Positions 9,851-20,639 of a DNA stretch of 64,000 nucleotides are shown piece after piece (the stretch's first letter is position 1; each line of letters opens with the position of its first letter). Location: positions 436,001-500,000 of the forward strand of contig JAJEKV010000165.1 of the NCBI GenBank assembly GCA_021234155.1. The letters run 5' to 3'. A program made the position numbers and the translations under genes. The notes beneath the pieces were generated by a model that saw nothing but the letters and a program-made list of their open reading frames with translations, was not told the origin of the DNA and did not search any database. Origin of the DNA: Isoetes taiwanensis (lineage: Eukaryota > Streptophyta > Lycopodiopsida > Isoetales > Isoetaceae).

Positions 9851-10125
9851 ACCGCCCAAGGTCTAGTGTATTCTCCTGTTTTTAGTCCCAGGTAAATATA
9901 CTCGAATTATCCTTGAGGTTAAAAAGCCATTCGTGTATGCTCCCACAAGTTGGGGTATACCATAGGTCTGGAAGAAATTGTTTCCACAGATAAAAATCAA
10001 TCCATGAAAACAATCTTTACTATATTTAGACTTCTCAAAATGCACCCATATTTGACTAGTGCATTTTCCATTGCAGGCCTGAGATACGTTGTTTCTACAT
10101 AATCACACCCATATTGTTCACTTAC

Positions 10126-12577
10126 TGTAACGGTCCTAGGCCCTAAGACTCCAGCATTGGTACTGCACATAAAGCATTTATCTCATAGATTGGGATATAT
10201 GTTGGGATATATGCATGGCATATAACCACATAAGCAAAGGTATAAAAAGGAAAATTTTGGAAGAGGGCTTTTGTGGTACCTGAGAAATTTTGCAAGAGAG
10301 GAGCATCAGAAGGAATCTTGAGTTGCCGAGGAGCCGAAAGAGGCTGGATTGCACCGGAGAGATTAGTTGGAGACGCCAGAGACTAGTGCTGCATCAATGT
10401 CTCTTATCAGGTGGGGTTTGGTTTCAATTGATTGGATTCCATGAGATTGCATAGGCTTCCAGGAATTGATTTGCGCATGCTTTTGTTAAGAGCATGTGAT
10501 TGAGATGCCTTGTATCTTAAGCAAGCAGAAGATATATTGACAAGGTAAAATTTGATTGATAAGGTGAGCTTTGGAGGGATAATCAGGAAGAAGGATTGGA
10601 ATTGTTTTGAGGATGTGAATTGCATAAAAAAGAAAGTCAAGATGAGATTAATCAGGGAGTAAAAGTCTGAGCAAATAAGTCTTATAGCCTGGATTGGGCA
10701 TGATTATAACATGCCGAAACCACTTAGAAGAAGGCCGAAATTGAGTTTAAAAGGCTATTTTGAAGGAATCAAGGACTGGCATGGGCATTTGGCAGGTTCT
10801 CAAGCAACCCAACTGCCCAAAACAGACTCAAAATCATCTCAATCAGGTCGATTTGGGCATGGTGTAGGCCGATTTGACTGTGGCACACCTGTATATGAAA
10901 GATCGATGCAGGAATAAGAGGCCAAAGCTGCCCAGAATTAGTCTGTGTTGCCTCCTTTTGTCTGATTCTTTTGCTTTTTGTTGCTTCTATTTATTGTTTT
11001 ACTGTTTTGTTCATAATGTTGTTGCTAAACTAATAAAATATAAATAACCCAAGAAGAAAGCATGGAAGTCTTAAGGAGCTTGAATTTAGCACAGCCCCTC
11101 CATGAGAAAGCCCATGTGAACTGCAAGAGATTTGGGAAACACGGGGGCAGAAGTATGTAAGAACCTGGATTGCTTGGAAAAGACGAACATGTAATAATGA
11201 ATGAGGGGTAAGTAAAAAGTAATAACTTGAGAACTCTTGGAAATTGGTAAATCTTGGCTCGGGGAGATGGGGCCTAAGCCGAGGATCATCTGACAGAGGT
11301 ATAAGTAGTTGCGGTCATGTGACCTTAGAGATTTTTAAGCCGAACATGCTGGATTTTGATGTTCTCGCATTATTTGTACCATTAAATTGATTAGCTATGG
11401 AAGTGGCTTTTTAATATAAAAACTTTAAAATCATAGCTAAGGGTCTTAAATAAATATATGTTGGGAAGTTAGTTCTATCGATTTAGTAGCAGTTGTTTGA
11501 GCACGCAGCATTGACAAGTTTGGTTGCTATTGAGATTTCAGCACCGAAACTGCTACTCCAATATGGGCAGGTTGTATGGGCAAGCTCGGCAAGGGTATGG
11601 TTTAGACACCTATTTAGGAAATATTCTAAGGAACATTACATGTTGTCATAGCTATTATGTCACAGTGCTTGGTGTTTATTTATGTATTTGGATCCTCCGG
11701 GTCGGACTTCCAGGTTTGGTGGCCTGGGTAGTTCTGGCATTCTCATGTCATCTGTGTTCTTTGCATCTATGCTCTGTGACACCGGGCATGACTTCCTCAC
11801 GGGCGTAGCTTCCCGGTGAGGTTATATGTCAACTCCTGTGACTCCATAGTAAGAGGTCCTCCAGCGCCAGACGTGGGTTGGGAAGGGTATGCGCATACGA
11901 GGTTCACCCCACCAACTCCGCCAACGGGGCTCGGAATGTGAGCTGGCTGGGCATTTCTCTACTAACAGGGCCTGTTTGTAGGCTGGCTGAGCTTCCCATT
12001 GTCCCGGAGCTTTGTTTATGTGTTTTGGTACTTTGGCTTTGTGTTCTTTGCTCCTGACTCTTATGATGTTTCTTTTGTTATCATTGTTTAGCACTGCATC
12101 ATGGTATCTTGTGTTTTGGGATTGTTCATGTTCATGTTATCCAAGATGCTAGATTGTCTCCATGTATATAGCAGCAGCTACGGGATCCTCACTTAGTCAC
12201 GAGGACTAACCCCAGTGAGTGCATGTGCAATGAACAAGCAAGGCATCGGTCAAGTTGAGGGTGGCAATGTGGCCGGGAATCATGCTTGAGTTCTAAAGCT
12301 AGAAGTTTCTGTTTGATTTGCTCATTGCTGTTGTACATGTATATTGATAACACATTGTAAATATTTGAGATGTTGATTTGCTCAATTAGAGATTGGAATC
12401 TATTAAGTTGTGAATATGTTGAATGCATAAGCAGAGTTGTCTGTTGAGTTTAGACTGTGAATTCAATTGCAAAGGATGATTTAATTCTTCACCTAAATTC
12501 ACACAAACTCAAATCTAGCCTTAAGTTTTGACAAGTTCCCGAGTTGCCAAGAGGGTCAACTCGGCAGGCACGTCACA
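10126..12577 (+). mobile_element. Long 5' LTR of a Ty3/gypsy-type retrotransposon
   Basis: The right edge (..CGTCACA, 12571-12577) is followed two bases later by TGGTATCAGAGC (12580-12591), the exact complement of the initiator Met-tRNA 3' end. The left edge is placed at TGTAACGG (10126) because LTRs start with TG, but no second LTR confirms it. A TATA box, TATAAAAAGG, lies at 10241. That gives an LTR of about 2.45 kb, long but known in plant gypsy groups. Short ORFs inside show no domain. Confidence 0.5.
10241..10250 (+). promoter_or_regulatory. LTR TATA box
   Basis: TATAAAAAGG lies about 115 bp inside the proposed LTR start, a usual place for the U3 promoter. Confidence 0.45.
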
Positions 12578-12579
12578 GT

Positions 12580-12591
12580 TGGTATCAGAGC
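12580..12591 (+). other. Primer binding site, tRNA-iMet
   Basis: TGGTATCAGAGC is complementary to the 3' end of plant initiator Met-tRNA, the usual minus-strand primer of plant LTR retrotransposons. It lies two bases after the LTR edge. Confidence 0.85.
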
Positions 12592-12685
12592 AATGTTGGA
12601 TCTTAGAGGGAGTTTGGGAATGCTTTGTACCCCTGAAGTAATTTGTTAATGCTCCTACTGTCTATATGCAGAGTATTAGGAGATC

Positions 12686-13175
12686 ATGGATGCTGGTGGT
12701 GCTAGTACTGCAGGGGAAGATGGAGCTCCAGATGTAACAAATATCCTGCAAGCTATCCAGCAAGCTCTGCAGCAGAGTGCATCACAGCAAAAGACAAAAG
12801 CCGAGAAACAGATTTGGCAGAGAAAGCTGCATTGGACACCCAAAGGAAGAGATAAGCACCTTCCTCTTGGCCAGCTGAGAATTCGTATGGCTGATGACGA
12901 TCATTTAGAGGGGAGCCATCTGCTAGTCCATCTGTGGACAGAGCAACAATATGAGGAATCGGGCAAGTAGCAGCCAGATTGAAGGTAGTAAGTTACCCCC
13001 ACGGCTCATTGATGAGGAAAGGCAGCGGTGCTTTGAAGAGGGACGTTGTTTTCATTGTAGGGGAACAGGGCACACAAGAAACAATTGCCCAGTATTTGGC
13101 AATATTGAGGGACGTAACTCCTCAATGCCCATGGATTCACAACAGCTAGATAGAAGTGCCATGGGAGCAGAATGA
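12686..13175 (+). pseudogene. Cut-down gag with CCHC zinc knuckle
   Basis: Frame 12686-12970 starts with a Gly/Ala-rich, then Gln-rich segment. Frame 12951-13175 has a zinc knuckle CFHCRGTGHTRNNC (C-x2-C-x4-H-x4-C) preceded by 'DEERQRCFEEGRCF'. The two are in different frames. The capsid region normally between them is missing, since the whole is about 490 bp against more than 1 kb for a gypsy gag. No protease, RT or integrase follows, because the paralogue-1 locus starts by 13.5 kb. The element looks like an internally deleted LARD/TRIM-type derivative. Confidence 0.6.
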
Positions 13176-13540
13176 TCCAATCGATATTCTTATCGACTGA
13201 TTTGATTAGATTATATCCTTATCCTTTTTATTTATTGAAATATCTCTGTTACCCTACATCTCTGCTTCTTGGCTTGTCTTTATTTGCAGCTTAGTCATGT
13301 AATATACTTCTATTTCATTTCCAAGTTCTTTGTTTGATTATGTGTTCAAGGTTTTCTGCTTAGTCTTGATCTGCAATGCTTTGTGATTATAATTCCCTAG
13401 TATCTTAATCTTCAATTATATTCATCAGAGACAGAAAAGCGGGTTACGCTTCCTTGTGCTATGATTTTCTTCTTTTATGAAGCATACTCTCTTTAATGTG
13501 TTTCTATAATTAAGCCTTCTATGGAGTGCCCTCAGTCTAT

Positions 13541-13810
13541 GGACTTCTCGCGCTTAGTGCGAGAAGTCCAGATTCTATCGCTCTTAGTAGCGTAAGTGTA
13601 GGGTTGTCCTTCGAGTCGCACTATGCACGAATCAGCGCGAGTCGAGGTCAACCCTACGCGAGGATGGTAAGAGAGATGGAATGTGACTTCTCGCGTCGTG
13701 ATAAGTCATCTATCTTACCGTCCTGGTTCCTTCGAATTGCGCTACGCGCGAATTCTGAAAAATTGCTCTCAGAGTTTATAGACTTGTCGTGCTACGTGCG
13801 AAATGTTGGT
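13541..13810. repeat. Class-B palindromes in the intron before paralogue-1 exons
   Basis: GGACTTCTCGC-GCTTAGT-GCGAGAAGTCC (13541-13569) is a perfect 11-bp stem. GAATTGCGC-TAC-GCGC-G-AATTC (13734-13755) is another with one bulge. A third degenerate copy, TCGTGCTACGTGCGA, lies at about 13787-13801, and GTAGGGTTG/CAACCCTAC pairs across 13598-13660. The shared core is TCGCGC..TAG..GCGCGA. They all lie upstream of the acceptor at 13873. Confidence 0.6.
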
Positions 13811-14520
13811 GCAAGTTGCTTACTTAACACAGAAATGCTTCAGCAATGTCTAACTTGATTATTTATTTTACAGCTTTCAAGAGAGCACTAGTTATATCAA
13901 CTTCTGCACCATCAAAGAAACCCAGGAAGGACCCCAAGATAGTAGAAGAAGAGACTGAGGAGATAGATCGAGCTCTTGGCATCAAGCTAATTGATGACGG
14001 CAGAGTCATAACATGCGAGCTAAGTCAAGACTTGCCAGAGACAATTTTAGCTGAGGGGTCTAAATGGTATGTTACTTTGAGCAGGGCGCACAGGCTCCAA
14101 GTATGATGTGGTCCTGCATTCAAGGGAGAACAAAGACGCGGCCTTCAAAAAAGTAGGGTTGGTCCTTTAATGCGAGGAGTTTGATGATCAAATCTGTCTC
14201 TTCAAAATAGAGAAGACCGTAAAAAAAAGAATCCCAGCATTTCCAAATACAATGCAGGTATAGATGGATTCAGGCCAGATAAGATAGCAGACGATATTAC
14301 AAAGTATGGCTGGCCCATTGAAGGCTCACACCATACAGTGTGTTCTGTATGTGAAGGAATATCCACAGTCCGACGAAGTTTGCAGAAGAAACTATCTTCA
14401 AGCTTCTACATATCTGGTTTCGGTGGTAGTGGCGATGCACTTGAGTCAGAAACTTTGCCCCTAGTACCTTTGCCAAAGCCAGTGAAGGGAAAGAATATTG
14501 AAAAGAAATCCAGGGTTGAT

Positions 14521-14949
14521 GCTATAGACAAGTTTATGAAATTCAAGCAATGGTATCCACTTGGTTTGGATGTAACGAAAAAGGTAGCTATTGACGAGCT
14601 GATAAGATCTCCTAGAGCATCTTTCATATCGAGGATCTTTAATCCCAAACATGCCCTGAGGATATAGAAGTCCATGGTTGAATTTTCCACCACAGTACTA
14701 AATCCAGCTGATGTACTACCATGGGACTCAGTCAATGACAAGCCATACCCATGGAAGACATGGGATGACCTAAGAAAGAGCGACACGGTGCGCTACATTG
14801 TCATTGACGGGCAGCACTCAGTTGAGGCAGCAAATGCGCTTATAGAGAAAATGGATAAGATAGATGCCAAGGAGTACAGGAGCACTTCAGTTACAGGCAA
14901 TGTCGAATCCTTAGTCATTATACGCCTCAACTTGCACCGACTACAATAA
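14521..14949 (+). pseudogene. ParB/DGQH-like domain of paralogue 1
   Basis: The frame reads 'IDELIRSPRASFISRIFNP', 'ALRI' (TAG) 'KSMVEF', 'LNPADVLPWDSVNDKPYPW', then 'RYIVIDGQHSVEAANALIEK'. The pattern of a start-of-domain I-D-I-P-R, a helix with a KSM, a 'PV-V' strand and a closing '(V/I)IDGQHR-A' is that of the ParB/sulfiredoxin fold. In bacteria it sits in partition proteins that bind parS palindromes, in DGQHR proteins and in phage methyltransferases. 'PADVLPWD' recurs in paralogue 2. It is broken by one TAG. Confidence 0.65.
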
Positions 14950-14992
14950 GTACAGATTTGAACACAACTGTAAGGGTGGTACAATACAACTC

Positions 14993-15174
14993 GTAAGTGC
15001 CTTTGTTTCTTATTCTCCAGTTCATGCTACGCGCGAGACTGCAGTTTAACATTGGTCTGCGGTCTCGGGCGTAGCGCGAGTAAGCTTTTTACTTTCTTGC
15101 TTCGGCATATTTGCGGTACGCGCGAAATGGAGATCTATATGGTACTAACTTATGGTTTTATATTCTTATCTCAG
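14993..15174 (+). other. Intron of paralogue 1 with class-B palindromes
   Basis: Donor CTC/GTAAGTG and acceptor TTATCTCAG/ACC bound a 182-bp intron with a branch-like TACTAAC at 15143-15149. Inside, GCTACGCGCGAGACTGCAG (15026-15044) pairs with 15057-15075 in 17 of 19 positions around a 12-nt loop. Further copies are CTCGGGCGTAGCGCGAG (15064-15080) and GGTACGCGCGAAA (15115-15127). This intron is at the same place as the palindrome-array introns of the other two paralogues. Confidence 0.7.
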
Positions 15175-16420
15175 ACCATATCCCATGCAGTTGAGGCAAG
15201 CTAGAAATCAATGGATTGAGCTTGGCCGTCCACTTTCAAAAAGAAAGAAGCAGTGGGGGAAGAAAGACAACTCCTATGAGGAAATGATTAAGATGATCCG
15301 CAAGGTCATCATACAAAAGAAAAAGGATGACGAGGAAGAGGAAATTGGCACCAAGAAGAAGAAGTCCAACGAAGGCCCCTCAGATTCCTACCACATAGTG
15401 TTCAGTCCTGATCATGTATGGGACAAATAGAATGAGGTGTGGAACAAGTGGACAGCAGGAGAGATTATACGAAAAGCAGGGAAACCTGAGAAAGGATCCT
15501 TTGAAGATTTTACAGTTACAGACTTGAGGAGTGCACAGGGGTTAAGGGAAGAAGAAATTCTCAAGGTGCTCCAGTCTGTTATAGATGGATAAGTCTTTGT
15601 GAAGAAGGTCTCAAAAATCAAAGAGATACTCTTTCCAGAGACCTGCGAGACCATGAAAGACCTCCGTGTCATGAGGGAGGCCATCTCAAAGGAACTCTTT
15701 GAGATGTCTGGAATACAAAACCTATCTGAGCAAGATATCTTGGACATGATGAAAATAACAGATGAAGACCTGCTCAGGTAATCAAAGTGGTCGCCTGGAT
15801 TTATTCAAGCATATAAATCTAGGAACAATGAAAAAATAGCTCATCTACCATCAAAGGTCCGTGTGGAGCTGAGGTGTAGAGTCAGTGGGGACTTGGACAT
15901 TCCTGAGACTGTATCAGAAACCTACATGGTGAAGTAACGTCAAGGTTCTCTGGTTGTTGCCACCCAGACTATTCCAAAAACAGCTTCATTATTTATGGTG
16001 GATTGTCGAACGTACCCTCAGGATATAGACTACTACATCTCTATGCTCTCAAATTGTCTCAAGCAGACCACCTAATAGTACTTCATACTTGTGTTCCTGT
16101 CTGAACCTGCAGAGAAATATCCAAAAGATCTTGCAGGCCACCACTCAGATAGATGCCAATATGAGTGTACAGTACAAACAGGTTGGCATGAAGGGAGGTG
16201 CAGTGAACAAGTACAGACTAAGCTCGAACTTGGCTTTCTACCTTGTGGATACATTTGTGCCCAAGGGAGACTTAGTCTGTGACTACTTTGTCAATGGTAG
16301 GGTTGGGCGTGAAGCTCTAGTCAATGGCAGAAAAGTTCAAAGCTAGGTGGCCAATGAGCAGTAGAAAGAGTTTCTGGAGCTGTATTATCCTGATGTGGAG
16401 AAGCATCATCTGACATGTCA
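15175..16420 (+). pseudogene. Linker and methyltransferase-like region of paralogue 1
   Basis: It begins 'RPYPMQLRQARNQWIELGRP', followed by a Lys/Glu-rich stretch and 'SYHIVFSPDHVWDK' (TAG) 'NEVWNKW'. A strand-like 'TASLFMVDCRTYPQDIDYY' then takes the place of a DPPY motif. After a frameshift comes 'AFYLVDTFVPKGDLVCDYF', 'NGRVGREALVNGRKVQS' (TAG) 'VANEQ' (TAG) 'KEFLE'. The last block aligns with paralogue 2 'YLVEAFAPIDTTCLELHVGG' and 'REALMGARR'. This matches the closing half of class-I N4/N6-type DNA methyltransferases (F-P-G-D-F-G-G-T-R-A-GR). The catalytic DPPY is replaced by DCRTY, so activity would be lost even in the unbroken ancestor of this copy. Confidence 0.45.
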
Positions 16421-16812
16421 AGGGAAGCAAGCACAGAGGGAGAATCGGCAAGGTCAAAAGGATGCATAGAGGGAGAGAAAGAAGAAGGAGGCAGAGCAAG
16501 GGTCTGAGGAGGAGAATGCAGGGGATGGCACTTCAGAAGAAACTGTCTCTGATGAAGAGTCCGCTTCTGAAAAAAGTGAAACTGAATCAGGAAGTCCACC
16601 ACCAAAGTCGCCACCAATCATGGATCCACAGACTCAGGAGAAGTTGGCGCAGGCCTTATCAGAAGAGGAGAAAATTCTTGAGGTAAATCCATAGGAACCA
16701 AATATACAGAATACACTGTTCTTCTTGAACAAACTGACCCTAGTCCTATCAGAGCTGAAGAAGAAGATAGGACATCTAGGATGGGAGAAAAGGCGACGTC
16801 ACCCACAAAAGA

Positions 16813-16869
16813 GTAAGTCATATAGATCTTTTTTATATGGATCATTTATTTAGCATGTCTCGCGTGTAG
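16813..16869 (+). other. Short intron before the FCP1-like exon of paralogue 1
   Basis: Donor AAAAGA/GTAAGT. The acceptor may be TGTAG (16865-16869), which lies in the loop of the class-B palindrome CTCGCG-TGTAG-CGCGAG (16859-16875), or TTTAG (to 16853). In either case the palindrome touches the acceptor. It is equivalent to the palindrome-bearing introns just before FCP1 in paralogues 2 and 3. Confidence 0.5.
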
Positions 16870-17550
16870 CGCGAGCTTATCCTCTTCGACCTGAATGGAG
16901 TTCTTATCAAGTTCTTCTCCAAGGCAGAGTACCGTGCTGCACCTCCTTTTCCTGGAGGGGTTCTAGAGACAAAGACCAGACAGGCGTATCCAAGACCTGG
17001 TGTTCACAAATTGTTGAGCCATCTGAAGGACAGAGCCAGCATTGGTATATGGTCATCCATGCTGTGAAACAATATATTAGAAATTAAAGAAGTTGTTCCA
17101 GAGCTGAAGAACTTTGATTTCTACATCATATTAGATCAAGGTAATTGTGGGATTAATTCGTCGACCACAACATGGAGCAAAGAATATCTTCATCAAGAAT
17201 ATACATGAGGCCTTATAGGTGATAGAAGGATTTCTAGAAGAGCAGATATCTTTGGTGGATGACGACCCCACCAAGTGTCGCTTGAACGTAGACAACATAA
17301 ATCCTCCGACATGGCACCCAAATAATGTAGATGAAGAGAATTGGGTGTCGGCAGAAAACTATAGATGTTTGAGTCCCTCATATCAGCCCCTACAGTGCCT
17401 ACTTTCCTGAGTGTTAGACCAGATTTGCAAGGAAAAGCAAACCCTACAGACTATGATCTGGTTTAAAAAATTACTGTCAATGAAAATGTACTCAGATTTG
17501 TAAAAATACTTGTACATGTACATAATTTATATGAATATCTTATATTCTAA
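16870..17550 (+). pseudogene. FCP1/NIF-type phosphatase-like domain of paralogue 1
   Basis: 'LILFDLNGVLIKFF' stands for the HAD motif DLDGTL, with N in place of the second Asp. 'YPRPGVHKLLSHL', 'IGIWSSML' (TGA) 'NN' and 'FDFYIILDQGNCG' follow, then after a frame change 'LVDDDPTKCRLNVDNINPP' for the HAD 'DDSPYK' motif. The tail ends 'RFVKILVHVHNLYEYLIF' before TAA at 17548-17550. The FCP1/NIF family dephosphorylates phosphoproteins such as the RNA polymerase II tail. The changed DxDxT motif argues against normal catalysis. The TGA falls where paralogue 2 has Arg, as a CGA to TGA change would give. Confidence 0.65.
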
Positions 17551-17916
17551 TGTTATACGGTAATTCCTGGATTTGGATCCAGCCCTAGATCGGACGGTTT
17601 AGATCTAGGGCTGCAGATCCAACGGCCGTGGCACCAATTAACAAACAATAGGTGGATTTCCGATTTCGTCTACACTTCCTCCTCCTCATCGCTCATTGCT
17701 ATTTCCATAGCCATCTTCATCATTCCTTCCCTGCCCTTTGCCGTCGTGTTTTCATGGCCGACCGGAGTTTTCGGTGCCTTAATCTCCAAAAGCAGAGCAG
17801 AGCTTGACAACCTTTTATTCTTGGATGACTCGGAATATGGTTCAAGAAGCAGAGCAGAGCTTGACAGCCTTTTATTCTTGGATGGCTCGAAATATGGTTC
17901 AAGTCTTGAAGAATAG
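17551..17916 (+). other. Open frame without ATG, possible membrane segment and 57-bp in-frame duplication
   Basis: A frame open for about 120 codons runs from 17551 to TAG at 17914. It has a hydrophobic stretch 'LIAISIAIFIIPSLPFAVV' and two copies (17791-17847, 17848-17904) of a 19-residue unit starting 'SRAELDNLLFLDDSEYGS'. Frame-keeping in the duplication and Ser/Ala-type changes hint at coding, but there is no start codon. The same frame continues from the end of paralogue 1 past its TAA. Confidence 0.3.
17580..17613. other. 12-bp perfect stem-loop
   Basis: CAGCCCTAGATC (17580-17591) and GATCTAGGGCTG (17602-17613) form a perfect stem around a 10-nt loop. It could be part of a MITE end. 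Nothing else supports a role. Confidence 0.5.
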
Positions 17917-18367
17917 TTACAGTATGGCATACCGAGCAAACTTACATCTATATTTCTTTCGAGCTTCACTGGATCAAAAGCCCATTTGGAGCCCATTTAT
18001 AGCATATGGGCGATGGGCGATGGGCGATGTTCGGGTGGGTTTGGGCGATCGATAGCGATACCAGGTAAGTACATCTCCTTATATAAAATAGTTTAGATTA
18101 TAAGTTATCAATAACCATGTTCTGGTTGAGAGGGAGTAGCCGATTGTCTGTGTATGAATATGCCACCCGGGTATTGGATCAAGACAGACGGTTGATACAA
18201 ATAATAGAATAGATTAAATACGGTACTATCATAATCCGGCATGATTGGTGGAAGCTCGCATGAAAGGAAACATCAGGGCAAGGAACTCGAGATTCCAGCA
18301 CTCGGCGATTTTAAATTACATATCCGTTGCGGGGAAGGAAAAGGGGGGAGGGAGGAGGTGCATAACA

Positions 18368-18396
18368 TAATATAATATAATATAATATAATATAAA
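18368..18396. repeat. (TATAA)n microsatellite
   Basis: About six TATAA units in tandem. Confidence 0.85.
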
Positions 18397-18875
18397 ATGA
18401 CAAATAATCGAATTTAAAATTGCTTGAATAACTAATAGGAATGGGATAGTGGCAAAATCGGGAGAGAACGTGAGAAAAAAATAATAATAAAAATATAAAA
18501 ACAAAATGTAGGGAATTAGCACGTAGGACCGGTCCGACGTGTCGTCATAATCATTAGACCTAGGAAAAGGGTAATAATGAAAATATAGAGAAGGGGAGGA
18601 AAATGTACGTGTGTTAGTGAAGTAGATAGGGGACAGGTGGCGGATGTACACACACGAAAATCCGAAGGACATGATAAGATAAGACCAGCATTTAGGATAG
18701 ACGGGCGTAATAAAGAAGCGGGAATTTAGACAGATTTCGTAACCCTAAAGGTTATAGCACAGTGATAACGAGGAGAAGACGAAGTGTGAAGATCCGCCTT
18801 CAAGATCTCTCGGCTTCTTGAGTTCAGGCTTAGCAGGGAAGCGCCAGCCCGATTCCGGCTCAGCTCAGAAGCAGA

Positions 18876-19432
18876 AATGGATAAAGGGAAGAAAGTTGCC
18901 GTCGACAGCGATGGGGAAAGGCAGAATGTCAAGAAGCGCCCAAGATCTGGGGTTCCGGGCAACCTCACAGTGCGTTATAATCCTTCTCGAATATCTTAAT
19001 CCATGGTGTATTTATGAGCCAGATTGTATGTGTTTCGGCCGAGGTCTGTCATCATGCATCAGTTGTGGACGAGTTCACTGCCTATTTTGTGATCGCATTC
19101 ACCATACATAATCGATGCGGGATCATGGCTATAATCTCGGGCTGCTAGGAGTGCTTGGAGTCTTAGAAGACAAGAATGATTTAGTCCGGCGCCAGGACCT
19201 GGACAGGATGATGCAGTGCTTCAATCGACTCCAGATACATGCAGCAATACAGAGGTCTTCCAGCTACCGGCATAATCTAATGATATGTGATTTTGGAAAG
19301 GTTTGCATATATTGCTGCAAAAAAAACCCAGTTGATTTTATGTGCCGAGCTTACATGGGAAGAAATTTGGAAAAAGTTAAGAAGATGGGAGAGCCATCTA
19401 CAGAAAAAAGCAAAGTAAATCTCCGGGAGTAA
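18876..19432 (+). pseudogene. Small Cys-rich locus, unrecognised
   Basis: A frame starting ATGGATAAAGGG (18876) begins MDKGKKVAVDSDGERQ, basic and nuclear-signal-like, and stops at about 18998. A second frame (18818-19111) runs into 'CISCGRVHCLFCDRIHH', a zinc-finger-like C-x2-C-x5-C-x2-C pattern, then TAA. The same frame reopens at 19115 to 19432 with 'KVCIYCCKKNPVDFMC'. The single TAA between the two Cys-rich parts is in frame. I do not recognise the family. A transposon-encoded or RING/PHD-like remnant would fit. Confidence 0.3.
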
Positions 19433-19689
19433 GAAACAAGGAAACGATGGGATGAAGGGCAAGAACGGAGGTGCTTGAAGGGGTTACATGCTATGTCTTT
19501 TTTTATTTTGTTCTCTTTTGTTTTTCTGTTCGTCTTTTATATCAATCTTTTTAGCTTCAGCCTCACCAGTGATTTTCTGGCAACTGCCAAAGATAAGTAA
19601 TCCGTATCAGCTTATGGCTGAATACAAATGTTTAGGTGATGCGAGTAAAACCATGCAGAAAAGGAACAAATTATGTTTTGAGAAATAGT

Positions 19690-20130
19690 CGTGCTTAAGA
19701 ATGGCTAAATACGCCAGAATATGTAGCTGTGGAAAGCCACTTTTTTGAATACAAAGTTAGAATGATGCATGAAATGCAGCTCCTCTATGTTTCGCAGATC
19801 AACTGTTTTTTAGTGTCAACTACTTTCCCTTTAAAGTAAAGTATTATATTCCTTATCTATGTCTCTTAGATCACTCTAGACGGAATGTATTCAATTAGCA
19901 ATTAGCAATGTAACTGTAGATTTCTCCACACATTTCTGTGATGACTCTACAAAAACTGTATAGGATGGTATATGAGTATATGAGGAAAGGATTCTTAACG
20001 TATATTTGGACACTATCTCCATCCCTAAGTATAGGACTGGTTAGCTTTTCCATAAACTATCTTTCACACGATTTTATTTTTCATAAAATGTACAAATTGG
20101 GCGACTAACGAACTGTTACAAGTTAACAAA
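19690..20130. other. No gene or repeat seen
   Basis: AT-rich spacer between the Cys-rich locus and the LINE 5' region. I see no supported feature. Confidence 0.5.
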
Positions 20131-20639
20131 TGGTAAGTTCTCTTTGTGCACGGTTAGTTACACAGTATGGGTATCCACCCAAATGCAGGGAAAGGTGACA
20201 GCAGGCAAGGCAGTAAAGATATTAGTTAAACAAGATAGCTACCGCAGAACACATGAACAGATACACAGGAGCAAAGGAAAAATCCAGGTACACAGAAGCA
20301 GTGGGAAATGCAGAAGGCAGATATTCGTAACAGCAGGCAGATTGGTAAAAAGGATAAACAAATAGGTGGAAATAGGTGGATGTTAAAAAGCATGTACCGA
20401 GACCAGCATGCTCAATGGTAAAGGATAAATAAACAGGTGGGAGTCACAGAATCAACGCTAAACGAAAAGAAGACAAAGGTGGTGGACTCAGGATGGACTC
20501 AAAACTCAAAACTGACGGGAGAAAAGGTAAACAGAAGGGACCCAAAAACAGCGACGTGTAAGGCCGACATACAGACAAAAGGCAGATGGAAAAGAACAGA
20601 TGCATAGACGGACAATGAAAGCACATGGGAGAAAGGCAA

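Larger units (their letters stand above)
13874..17550 (+). pseudogene. Composite gene paralogue 1: ParB-like / MTase-like / FCP1-like
   Basis: After an acceptor TTTTACAG (13873) a split coding region runs about 3.7 kb with GT-AG introns at 14993-15174 and about 16813-16869. Domain order: an N-terminal region with 'EGSKWYVTLSRAH' (a match to paralogue 2 'EGAEWCVDLAKTN'), ParB-like (14521-14949), 'ARNQWIELGRP' linker region (15175 on), MTase-like (about 15880-16420), acidic linker and FCP1-like (16870-17550). In the frame supported by the paralogues there are 17 stops: TAA at 14168, 15590, 15779, 15935, 16073 and 17464; TAG at 14261, 14285, 14665, 15428, 16076, 16344, 16362, 16467, 16692 and 17216; TGA only at 17065. 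At least four frameshifts occur, near 14100, 14400, 14925 and 16130. Because introns are kept it is not a processed copy. The whole-family architecture is my inference from aligning the three copies by eye. Confidence 0.6.

Noticed and set aside
10126-12577. Several 60-95 residue ORFs within the LTR
   Set aside because: They lie on both strands, with no motif and no codon pattern.
13874-17550. A changed genetic code (UAA/UAG as Gln)
   Set aside because: Several frameshifts also break the frame, one TGA occurs, two TAGs align with Phe and Ala in paralogue 2, and other elements in the window show the same TAG bias. Deamination of methylated CAG/CAA explains more.
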